In this document: positions 1-10,207 of the stretch, in pieces
Numbering within the stretch: position 1 is the stretch's first letter
Layout of the letters: each line of letters starts with the position of its first letter
From: Metaphire vulgaris
Lineage: Eukaryota > Annelida > Clitellata > Crassiclitellata > Megascolecidae
Reading direction: 5' to 3'
Length of the DNA stretch: 64,000 nucleotides
Assembly: GCA_018105865.1 (NCBI GenBank)
Contig: CM030845.1
Span: forward strand, 7,727,390 to 7,791,389
Position numbers and translations under genes: made by a program
The notes under the pieces: model-generated
The model's input: the letters and a program-made list of their open reading frames with translations, nothing else
Database searches by the model: none
Told to the model about the DNA's origin: nothing

Positions 1-1268
1 CAAACTGCAAGTCAGATATCTCTTAGTAATTTTTGGTCAGAAAAGTTGGAACCACAATAATAAAATGTTCTGGTCATCTCGTAGGAAGGCTGCGTTTCAT
101 TCAGGGTCATAGTTTCATGTTCTGCGATGCGTTCTAGATGACGCGCAGCTATCGCAGACTTTTCTCAATTATTCAAAAACCTAATGCTGGTTAGCGCTGA
201 CAGGTAGCGCTGACAATATAAATCACCTCTCTTGATTTCCGCGGAATGTCAGTTGCTATGACAACCGGTCAGTTGCTATGACAACCGGTCCTGCTGCTCG
301 ATAAGTCGTAATCAGCGTCGCGGTTGGATCCGATGTGAAGTCCAACTAATTGAAATGGCTAATCCTAGGATCTGCTGGTCTGAGGTCGATTATCCCCACG
401 TATAATGTGATTACGAACAGGGTAATGACGTCGAAACAGCATAATATGTATATTTAATCCATTACGTTGTTAGTTGCAAATTCAACAAAATTGCACATAA
501 TTGTGAATGACAACCATTGAATTGACGCAGCCAGAAGGGTCACGGGGGACCGAGCCCCCGATTCTGACTGGAACTGACCGTGGAATATGCGCAGAACCGT
601 TGAGAAATTTGGATGCGGTAGGTTGGTAGTATGAGTGAAGAGAATACGTCGATATTCGAAGAACTCCTTGACGACATTTTGATGTTCATCTTAGGCTCTT
701 TAGTCGAAAATGTCTATGTCCCTCCCCCTATTCCTAAACCGTGGTTACGCCACTGATGACAATTATGTTTGCACCTGAACCTATTGCGTAAGATAGTTAG
801 TTATCCAAGCGAGAAAGCGAGACACAGTGCACGTCATGAGCTCGTAGGCCTATATGCGTTCGGTAAATCCGCAACCGAGATCAGGTCTATCGGAAGATTC
901 AGAGGCTTGTTCTTACATAGACTATACAGTGGTGCGTAAAAGTCTGAAATCGCAGTCTCTTTTGCGATTATTTAAAACTTGTACCATTGCAAATTTTCCG
1001 ATTTAGCGTGTGGATTTGCGCGAAAGAGAAAAAATCGAATCGAAGGAACGAAATAGAATAACAAGTAATGAAGTAGGCCTATAAATAGAACGCAAAGAAA
1101 CATAAATAGATCAGAAGAGAAATTTCAAATGAGAATGTGACTCCAGACTTTTGAATACCACTGTAATTAGTGCTGTATTCTCCACTCGTGCCTAGGAGCC
1201 AGACATCAGAGTACTCTGCAGATATTCGAATTGATTGGCTATTTCTGAAGATCTCGCGCAACTGATAG
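1..1268. other. Non-coding stretch upstream of the P450 gene
   Basis: No supported coding exon was found. The stretch holds the X-box pair (251-290), a TGACGTC CRE-like core near 425, and a degenerate copy of a dispersed repeat at about 528-620 (the 'GGACCRGTCGTGGGATTTGCGCAAAACC-like' family). A short tail with a 'tacgccactg' transposon end lies near 755. A TAGCGTG core, which fits the minimal xenobiotic response element, lies at 1004-1010. The P450 promoter should be near the right edge, but no TATA box or start site is clear. Confidence 0.4.
251..290. promoter_or_regulatory. Tandem pair of RFX-type X-box motifs
   Basis: A 20-bp unit is repeated twice without a gap. Each copy contains GTTGCTATGACAAC (252-265 and 272-285), an imperfect palindrome that fits the X-box bound by RFX transcription factors (GTTNCYATGRCAAC-like). 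X-boxes often lie in promoters of animal ciliary genes. No gene in the window starts beside the pair; the P450 exon is 1 kb away. If functional, it may serve a gene to the left, outside the window. Binding is inferred from the motif alone. Confidence 0.5.
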
Positions 1269-1302
1269 CAACATCGTCCTTATACGAAAAATTCGAGTGA
1301 CT

Positions 1303-4300
1303 ATGCTCAGCACGGAAGCTGGAGAATCTGCGGAGTTCGTCGTTTCGTCTCCACTTCCGGCGTTCTTCTTCTTCTCGCCGCGCTGCTCATTCTGCTGCTC
1401 GCGCTGAGAAATCTGTTTTCTTCGTCGAGACGGGAATTTCCGCTTCCGCCGGAGATTCCGGGAGCACTTCCGGTACTCGGGAACATTCTGAAATTCGACC
1501 GGAAACGACCGCATTTGACGCTGACCGAATGGGCGAAAAAGTACGGAGACATTTTCAGGTACGACGACGAATGCAAGTAGGCCTACCCATTACGTGCCTA
1601 TTCGTAGCAGCAGAATACCTGGCAAAGACAGGTTTTTAATATAATTCGCAGTTAAACTGATCTCTCTAAGGTAGATACAGCAATGACGACACGTAGGCCT
1701 ATATATTGTATTGTAACGAGCGTTTTGCATGAAATTTTGTACACGCTCTGGCAAACTCAAATTATGAATGTAGACGGGTTGGGATGAGAGCATATTTTAA
1801 AAATCCGGACACCCTAGCTACGCCCCTGGTCCTCGGTCACTAGTCACAAAAGAAATGTGTGTCTTCGTCTAATTTAATGGAATATCCCAGACTGAGATTG
1901 ACTGCAGCTGATAGGCAGTGGTTAAATTACTTTTTCAGAGGTGCCGGATCTCTTATTTTTCCTCCGGCCACAAAATGTCTTCACAACTTTTTAAATTCAT
2001 TTTAAACGAACATTTAGAGTACAGTTCACATTTTCTTTTCTTTCTCGTGCATGCAAAGTGCTGAAGTAAACAATAAAAGATCACAACGAATAAAACGTAC
2101 GTTCCGGATCTGATGCCAGGCGTTCCGGATCTCTTGCCATACGTCCAGGATCGGAGATCCGATCAGATCCGGCTCAATTTAACCCCTGCTGATAGGTCTG
2201 TTCTTTCAATACTGTATATTTGTATCAAAGCGTCCGTCGATCTGTCGTAGATTCAGACTGTTCACCGAGGACATCGTCGTGTTGAACAGCGCCGAGCTGA
2301 TACACAAAGCGCTGCTCGAGCAGGACACCGTCTTTGCCGGGAGACCTTCGATTTTCCGCGTCCGGTACGGTTTCCATTACGCAGACGACATCATCTTCGG
2401 CACTTTCAGCGCCCGGTGGCAGGAGACGAAGACGAAGGTGGCGGCGACCCTGAAGAGGTTCACGTCGGGCGTGGACAGCGTCGACGGTGTCCTGGAAGAG
2501 GAGATGACGGAATTGGTCGAGGTTCTTAAGAGACACGGCGAGAGAGACTTCGACCCCAACCTCATCCTGCAAACGGCCGTCATTAACGCCATCAGCGTAA
2601 CGGTAAAAAGCAACAGAGACGTTCGCTTTCCTCTTATCAGATTCGAAAATGAATTAATCGAAGAACCCATCATTATCATCACCATCATCATCATCATCAC
2701 CCACCATCATGGCATTGTCCTAATTCTTATTATTCTTGTTGTAGATTTCTATTTAGCTTTGAGGCAGTGAGAATATTTTGGGGGCCTCTTTCGCGGAAAA
2801 TATGGTGGCAACCTCTTTGCTTGCAAGAAAAGAAAAAGTACAAAACTAAAAATGTCTCTGCATTGACTGTTGATGAGAAAAACTTCGCCGTCCAAGAGCA
2901 ATGAGATGTCTAGCAAAGCAACGAGCACCCAGCGTAAAAGTTGTTGGGGGGGTCATCTTGTCCTAGTTACTAACGATGGGATGTTTGCTGTATTGCCCAA
3001 TCAGCAGCAATTAGGTTTATCTAATTTGTGTTATTAATCAGAGTAGACAGGGCGACGAGCCTTAAAGCAGCCAGTTAAGAAAATGTCACCTATAAGATTC
3101 CATAGAGCTAATGTACACTCGAATTAGCGCTTTATTGGGCTATTTAAGAACAAAGGTACGTGGACGTTAAGTGTCATGACAATGAAGTCTATCTTTTAAA
3201 GCATAGGCCTTTATACGACCTTTTAAACAATATAATAATAACGTGATTCTCGAGTTTATTTAGGAAGCTAATATTAGCCTGTCTGCAGTGGCGTAGCCAG
3301 GATTTCCCAAGGGGGTCATATTTCCCATGATTTCCAACTTCGAAAAATTCTGACAAGCAAAAAGGTGTGCTACCCAGATTTCCAACTTTGGAAAAAATTC
3401 TGACAAACAAAAAAGGTCGTCAACTATTATTCTACGCTTGATTAAGTGAATTATGGAATTATATAGGTATGAGATTAATAATACAAAATACACAATGAAA
3501 AATGTTTGTCGGACAACCAAGGGGGTTTAACCACAAACTCCCCCTCCTTTGTCTACGCCACTTCCTGTGTGAAAGCCACTGTGATTGCGCTATCAGCATT
3601 TAATGACAATCGTTTTGTCGTGTTTAATGTGGTCTTAGGTAATCGGCAGAAGATACGATCATGACAGTCGCGAAATGTACGAATACAAGAGAATGACGCG
3701 ACTATTCAGCGAGTCGTGTTCGCCGACAGATGGCGTCGAGATCGACTTGTTTCCATGGTTACGGTTCGTCTTGAGAGGACGAATGAAGAAGCTGAACGCG
3801 GCCGTAGAGTTGCTCGACTCTTTCATCGATAAGGAATTACAGACCATCAAGGTACGTATTCGTAACGCCACCAGCATACAGCTTCCATGTTCAAAGCCGT
3901 CTTTGGGTATGCAAGAGAAGCAGAATACACGTTTGCGTAGCCACGTGGAGGGGGAACGGGGACTGGGCCCCTAGGGATATTTTTACACCCCCTGACACCC
4001 CAACACCGCCCCCCCCCAATTTGAGGTCGACATCCCCCAAATTTGGTAATGCTGGTAATGTGACCTTGGTAGGCATACAAATGCATACTAATTAGCTCCG
4101 GACACCCCCTCCAATTTGAGGTCGACACCCCCAAATTCACAATCCTAGAAATGTCCCTGGGCCCCCTATTCCGGAAGGGATCAGTCGTGGGATGCATAAA
4201 AGCGCAGAGAACTATTTGGGGAGGAGAGGGGAGGGTAGATAGGATGATTGAGACAGAATCAACTGCTTTACCTCTTTGACGACCTTTTTGTAGTCTTCAC

Positions 4301-5017
4301 TCAAAAATGTCGATGCGCCTCCCCCAATTCCAAAATCCTGGCTACTCCACTGAAAGTGCGTGACTAAAATGCACAAAACAACTTCTTGATGAGCCACTCG
4401 TTATAGATTTTAATTGATTCGGGCGGATTTCCTGTTAATTCTACGCTGTTCTTTAATTAATAGCGCGCGTTACACTGTACACAGTACAGTCGAATACGAA
4501 TGAATGCGTAAATTCTTTTTTCAGGAAAACTACGATCCAGATGACGTTCGGTGCTTTTTGGAAGGTCTCCTGAAGATAAAGAATGACGACGAATCGTCGT
4601 CGAATCCGATGCGTCTGACTGATGACGATATTCGAGTGATTCTCATAGACGTCATCATCTCCGGTCGGTTTCAATTATTATTATTTTGATTCGATTCGCC
4701 ATTGCTACTATCAAGACAAAATAGTTAATCTTAGAAATAGCTATGGTCAGCAAGATTCTTCATTACTGGGCCAAAAACCTGATACTTTTCTGGACCAGAA
4801 ATCTGAAACTCTCTCCCACTGGCTGTCAGATCTTCCAATTCATTGAGTATTTTCAGATCCAGGCTTAAAATACATATCTTTCAATTAGCTTTTCCTCTGT
4901 CTTGCTCTTTCCCTCTGACTGACCTCTGGAATGACCTGGTCTTTTGCGGATGGATTTGAAGTACAATCGATTGATACCCTTGGGTATTAGAAATGGTGCT
5001 GCTATAGAAGTATATAA

Positions 5018-5055
<38 letters not shown>

Positions 5056-5069
5056 AAATGTATGTTTAA

Positions 5070-5122
<53 letters not shown>

Positions 5123-5192
5123 CCTGTTATTATTATTATCATTATTATTAAGTATTGAAAGTTCCGCGTTATTATTATTATTATTATTATTC

Positions 5193-5261
<69 letters not shown>

Positions 5262-5280
5262 CCTGTTATTATTATTATCC

Positions 5281-5319
<39 letters not shown>

Positions 5320-5361
5320 CCTGTTATTATTATTATTATCCTGTTATTATTATTATTATCC

Positions 5362-5453
<92 letters not shown>

Positions 5454-7536
5454 GGCTTATTATTATTATTATTAGGCCTATTATTATTATTATTGCTACG
5501 TTTAACAGGAACGCTGACAACGTCGATCGCTCTCAGCTCTTTCGTCTGGCTGATGTCTCATCATGAGGACGTTCAGACTCGGCTACAAGACGAAATCGAC
5601 CGTACCGTGAGCCACGGGCAGCTTCCGACCCTCGTTCATCGCCGATCCATGCCACTGATGCAGGCGGCCGTCCTGGAAACGCTCCGGTATCTGTCGCACG
5701 TTCCCCTGAGCCTGCCTCACTCGACGATTCAGGATACGACTTTAAACGGATTTCGTATTCCGTCAAACACGAAGGTTTGTCCGAATGTCCGTAGACAAAT
5801 GAGGACTTTCAAAACAAGCAAACGACAACTGAACAACTGAGTGACCCAGGGTTATTTCTAAGATTATCAATTTGGGGGTGTCGATATATTCAGGGAGTGC
5901 CCTCCCTCCCCTTATGGCTAGCGATAGCATCTTACCTGCATTGTGATTAGGGGGTGTTGCTCTCAGATTGGGGGTAATAGAGGGGAATTAGGGATGTAAA
6001 CATATCTCTGCCCGAGACGGAAACGGATCACTCCAAACGACCCAAGGCCCGTGGTGACCCTTCGAGTATTGCTAACCCTTGCTATTGGGACCTGTCATTG
6101 AGCTAGGGGGGGTCAAAAGTTTTTGACGTAATTATGAGGGGTTAAGTGAAAGTTGACAGTTGTTGACAAGGGGAGAGGTCAAAAATTGCCCAAAAATTGT
6201 TAATGAACAGCCACCTAAGAGCAAATAAAGAGAACAGAATAGACCTACTTTGCCAGAAGTTGAAATACAAAATAAATCTAATTAACAAATAAAGCTGTAA
6301 TCTATGAAATTTATTATTTATTTTGGATTAATAAATGCAAGAAAAATATTTTTAAAATGAGAATTCTGTAACGTATCCTATCTAAATCACCTTAACGATT
6401 TCTCAAATGTAGGCGTAATATAATCAGTATCAGCGACATCAATGAATACACGATATTTTAAATCAGTTGAATTTATCGAAATTGAAAAATCGGCGACATT
6501 AAACAGTCAGCTATAGCTACCGCGTCTGCATTCCGATTGAATAAATCGAAATATTTTTCTTTAATTTGTGAGGTGCTTCTAAATTTCTGGAATGTTCATC
6601 ATGACGAAAACGTTTGGAATGATCCTTGGTCATTCCGCGTCGACAGATTCATCGAGGCAGACGACGTGAACGGCCATCCCCGACTTCTTCCACACGACCA
6701 CAAGCTTCGAAAACAGTAACTCAACTCACCGATTGCCTAAAACACTATAATTCGTGACTTTGAAACTCTTCAAACCCCGTTATCGCGATCATAAAATAAA
6801 AAAGCAAGAAAAGAGCAGAAAGTCAAAGACTCAAAACTTTGAGGACACTTGAGTTTCTAATACACCCAGCCTAGCCAGGGGCGTAGCCAGGAATTTGAGT
6901 TGAGGGTAGACCTATAAATTTGCGGGTGTAGGCCTATAATGCTATATGTAATTTAATATATATATATGCTATATATGTATATATGTCATATATACTGTAT
7001 TATATATAGGCCTACTGATTTTTGGGGTAGGCCTATATAAACCGATATACCCCCGTCGCTACGCTTCTGAACCTAGCACCCGCGTTCAAAATTCTTGACG
7101 TAAGCTTTGGCATTCGTGGTGAAACGCAAACATGCAGATTCAATTCAGTCAAACAATCAACTTCTATAGCGCCACTATCATAATGCCCAGGGCATCAGCC
7201 GATGGCGCACCAAATCCAAATAGAATTAGAGCCAGGTGAAAGTTTAGCTTTTAGAATTAAACTAGAAGTCAACAGCCTCACGACGAAAGTACCGTTGTCT
7301 TTTCTTTCAGCTTGATTCCCTTCGGCGAGGGTAGACGCAAATGTATTGGTGAATCCTTGGCCAAGGAAAGACTGTTTCTCTACGCGTCCTGTATTCTTAA
7401 GCATTTCCGCATTCAACCGCCAGAGAGCGAAGCGCCGACCACCTGCGATCCACGACAATTTCTTCTTGGTCTCATTCTTGAACCCAGTTCTTTCAAAATA
7501 AGAATGCTACCCAGGAAGGCAATCGATGCCGAATGA
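1303..7536 (+). CDS. Cytochrome P450, CYP1-like (CYP2 clan), 7 exons
   Basis: This is a haem-thiolate monooxygenase of the endoplasmic reticulum; a substrate cannot be read from sequence. Exons: about 1305-1558, 2251-2602, 3639-3851, 4525-4663, 5509-5774, 6573-6715 and 7311-7536 (TGA stop). All junctions are GT-AG and phases match throughout. Exon 1 gives a leucine-rich membrane anchor, then the proline hinge FPLPPEIPGALPVLGN. Exons 4/5 give the I-helix S-G-T-L-T-T, exon 5 the K-helix ETLR followed by PHSTIQDTTLNGF, which resembles CYP1, and exon 7 the haem loop FGEGRRKCIG with its cysteine ligand. Length is about 500-530 aa, normal for the family. The coding frame is open back to a TAG at 1266-1268 but has no ATG; an ATG at 1303 lies in another frame. 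Introns hold several hAT-like elements and an (ATT)n array. Family P450 is certain; CYP1 versus CYP17-like placement is inference. Confidence 0.93.
3286..3563. mobile_element. hAT-like MITE in P450 intron 2
   Basis: The element begins CAGTGGCGTAGCCAGG and ends with the inverted ...CTACGCCACTT. Flanking 8-mers CCTGTCTG (3278-3285) and CCTGTGTG (3564-3571) match at 7 of 8 positions, as expected for an 8-bp hAT target duplication. It has no coding capacity. Related termini occur near 755, 4350, 31596 and 38905. Confidence 0.7.
3971..4159. mobile_element. hAT-like MITE, 'AGGGATATTTTTAC' family, copy 1
   Basis: Short element with inverted ends AGGGATATTTTTAC and AATCCTAGAAATGTCCCT. It has inserted into a copy of another dispersed repeat: GGGCCCC occurs directly before (3965-3971) and after (4159-4165), and the host repeat resumes as CCCTATTCCGGAAGGGATCA. 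Other copies of the family are at 5847-6009 and 37981-38139. Confidence 0.65.
5021..5497. repeat. (ATT)n microsatellite, interrupted
   Basis: About 480 bp of TTA/ATT repeats with regular 'TCCTG' interruptions, in P450 intron 4, directly upstream of exon 5 (starts 5509). It follows a retroelement-like tail (about 4915-5020) that also occurs at about 57205-57306, again ahead of an ATT tract. All open frames here are low complexity and not genes. Confidence 0.95.
5847..6009. mobile_element. hAT-like MITE, 'CAGGGTTATTTYTAAGATT' family, copy 2
   Basis: It starts CAGGGTTATTTCTAAGATT and carries the family's GGGGGTGTCG-type internal sequence, ending near a degenerate CATATCTCTG. No convincing target duplication is left. 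It lies in P450 intron 5. Next to it, 6078-6180 is a fragment of the element found complete at 46152-46558. Confidence 0.55.
6876..7069. mobile_element. hAT-like MITE, 'CAGGGGCGTAGC' family, copy 1
   Basis: Termini CAGGGGCGTAGCCAGGAATT and ...CGTCGCTACGCTTCTG are inverted repeats. The flanks AGCCTAGC (6868-6875) and AACCTAGC (7070-7077) agree at 7 of 8 positions, an 8-bp target duplication. The interior is AT-rich (TATATA) and non-coding. It lies in P450 intron 6. Copies at 34376-34531 and 45618-45780. Confidence 0.75.
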
Positions 7537-7683
7537 AAGGCATCATGCACATTGTCTTATCGATAAGGGTCAACAGGATTTGTACACATACTGTATTATA
7601 TAATAGATAGGTTAGTTCTTTAGTGATACTAGCATGAAAAATTCTGCTCTCTAGAGAACAAGATGTCTATTATAGCATTAGAT

Positions 7684-7838
7684 GCGTAAGCTTCTATAAG
7701 GCCTCTAGGCTCGAGCCTCCTTCCCCCTCCCCATACACGCACTTTTTGAGAGGCTACCATAGGGAAAGGGGAGGCACAGCCGTATAGGGCCCTAAGGGTA
7801 GGGGTCCCACTTTTTCATCCAGGTTTAGGTCTACGCCA
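7684..7838. mobile_element. Small inverted-terminal element, 'GGCGTAAAC' family, copy 1
   Basis: It begins GCGTAAGCTTCTATAAGGCC and ends ...GGTTTAGGTCTACGCC, sharing internal 'GCCTCTAGGCTCGA' and 'GGGGTCCCACTTTTTCATCC' with the copy at 31991-32101. A shorter relative lies at about 11816-11860. It sits just 3' of the P450 stop codon. The superfamily is not determined. Confidence 0.5.
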
Positions 7839-8164
7839 ATGATTAGCAGCATTGAAACAATGCATCGAAACGTTATAACTCCTCCAAATTTTTGTCAATT
7901 TTACGGTTTACAGTAGTTGCTGACAAACGAGATCATTCAGTTGAGCATTTCGTCATTTCCTACTATTCCTACACGGAATCTTGCAAGAATCTTGCAATGG
8001 AAACTGGCCTTGGACGAGCTTTTTGTGTTCTCTTTTACAGGATGGACGCTATAAATACAGTAGTAGAGAATTTGTGCAGTGAAAAGTATTTGACTTGTAA
8101 AGAAACTGAAGTCTAAGCTATTGCTAGACTGTTGTGGAAAATTCTTCAGATAAAATAAATTCAG

Positions 8165-8355
8165 ATACAGCGCAGTGTTGCATACAGGCCGGATAGGAGG
8201 AGATTCTCCATGCAGTCTTAAAATCCTCCCCCATTTTGCATCTGTGTGTAATACAATGATAATTTCTCACTAATCCCCACCCCACCCCGAACGCCCCCAC
8301 TCACCCGCCCCACAAATCTTCCCATTACAGAGGAATCCATGCAACGCTGGATAAG
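8165..8355. mobile_element. Possible MITE between the P450 and eIF3a genes
   Basis: The ends CAGTGTTGCATACAGG (near 8171) and ...CCATGCAACGCTGG (near 8350) are inverted copies of CAGYGTTGCAT. The interior is C/T-rich and non-coding. No second copy and no clear target duplication were seen, so this is tentative. Confidence 0.35.
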
Positions 8356-10154
8356 CGTGAATTACTTTGGACTTGATCTTCGCTATTTTTTAAATAAATG
8401 ATAAGGTTTCAAATGCCGCAGGATCTGGAGAAAGACTTGACGGCATATAAAAATTTATAGTAAGTGGTTGGAAATGTAGCCTATGAAATCGATTCATAAA
8501 GTGACTAAAGTCAGCGTGTCACCTGAAAGCAAAGCACAGACAACAGTACTAACAAGCTAGTATAGGCCCACGTGTCTTGTCAAATGACACCGAGATTTCT
8601 ACGCTGCGTACTAGGGTGAACTCCACAAGAGTTAGCAATGTCATCCATTGGCGAGGTCGCCACGCAGGGTCCCCTTACTCCCCTAATCTGGAGGGACCAG
8701 TCGTACTCGTAGTATTTGCGCAAAACCGTATTCAGAGAGCTGGTTCATTGTATAACAGGTTCTATAGACCACAAAAATATTATATAATTGATACCCTTTT
8801 GACATTGGACAATGCAAGGATTAGTGGCTATAGATAAGCAAAATTCAGAAGAGTGATGAAACAAATTAAAACCACATTTTCGTGTCCCAGCTTATCTGAG
8901 TCAAACCATACTAGAATTGTCAATATATTCTGCCTCGATTTTATTCTAGAGCATTCGAAATGCCCCGAAAAATGGTGAGTCATTTGAAATGACACTATAC
9001 AAAGTCTTTCAGAAATCTGTTCTCTGTCAAATGTCTAAAAAATCGAACGAGAGATAAGAAGGGGTTAAGATATCTAGTTCATTGTATAAAAGGTTTTATA
9101 GACAACATAAACAAGTTTTATAATCAATTGCTGTGCAAGATAAGTCAATGGAAGGCCTGTTGAACAGTGAGTGTATAGATACAGTATGTAATAATCTCAG
9201 CGATTTGAAGACATTCCCCAACACAAACATTTTCTTGTGTCCCCATCTTCATTGTTTCAAATCATGCAGGAATGATCAATAATATCCTTCTCAATTTCTG
9301 TCTACAGGGTTCAAAATAGAGCACTTCCAAGCCATTTATATATACAGTAGTGCCAGAGGCTGCACTAGACCAAAGAGGCCCTTAGGAAGTGGGGGTGAAC
9401 TGTACCTGCTGAAAGATCAGGCTGTTTTTAAACTTTTGCCAGAGGATTTTTAAAAGAAGATAAAGGAAGGTGACGACCTTTTTGCTTGTCAGAACTTTTA
9501 TCTTTGTAAAACTGCACACCCCTGCTAAAATTTCGTCCCAATGTGCCTGCCTTCAACAATATCCCACCTTATTAGTTTGCAGTGTTATAACTTCCAGGCT
9601 ATCTGCTAGCTCTGCACATATATGTACTGTACCTTTAAAGCACCAACGTGTAGAACAAACCACTGCTATTATAACTCATCATGAAAAACACGTAACACTT
9701 AGAACACTGAATTTCTATATTAAAAGACATGAAGGTTTGCCTCCTGACAAACATCAACCACCATGTAAATTGCATTCAATCTTATCAGAACTTAGTACAG
9801 TAGTTCCATTGAACAAATCAAATCGACCATCCAAATGCTAGACCATCATCCATGGCACAAATATTAAACCTTGTGCACAAAACTGAATGATCTTCATTCT
9901 GCTATGGGAAGAATTTCTAAAACAGATTCACTATTTATAACTACAATAATCTTACAATGCAATGACAATCTGGTATTTGCACCACTATGCCATGTTCTTA
10001 AAGGATAAGCACACACTGATTAAACTGCTTTATAGAGACCCATATCCAATATGCTTCACGTTAGAGAATCAATAACATCAAATATCATTCTTAGAATGTC
10101 TATTTCAAATATATCTTAAACATCTTGTTTGTCTGCACAAACACGAAATGCAGC

Positions 10155-10207
10155 TCAATGTCGCACGGTCTGCCATCCATCATCCTCCTGGTCTTCACGA
10201 ACACGCC
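10155..10207 (-). CDS. EIF3A: eIF3a last coding exon
   Basis: The exon is 53 nt and encodes [16 protein letters not shown] followed by TGA. The DDGWQTVR end corresponds to the conserved eIF3a C-terminal DGWTTVR motif, so the gene is complete at this end. It is separated from exon 21 by a 2.25 kb intron holding several transposon remnants. The acceptor is ...CTTCAG on the minus strand. Confidence 0.93.

Larger units (their letters stand above)
7537..10154. other. Convergent intergenic region: 3' ends of P450 (+) and eIF3a (-)
   Basis: This should contain the 3' UTRs of both genes. Besides the elements listed separately, a copy of the 'GGACCAGTCGT...TTTGCGCAAAACC' dispersed repeat lies at about 8650-8740. 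A 123-codon open frame at 9470-9841 (+) has no recognisable features and probably lies antisense to the eIF3a 3' UTR. No polyadenylation site could be fixed with confidence. Confidence 0.5.

Noticed and set aside
9470..9841. 123-codon plus-strand frame
   Set aside because: No motif, no splice context, and it probably lies opposite the eIF3a 3' UTR; length alone is not enough.
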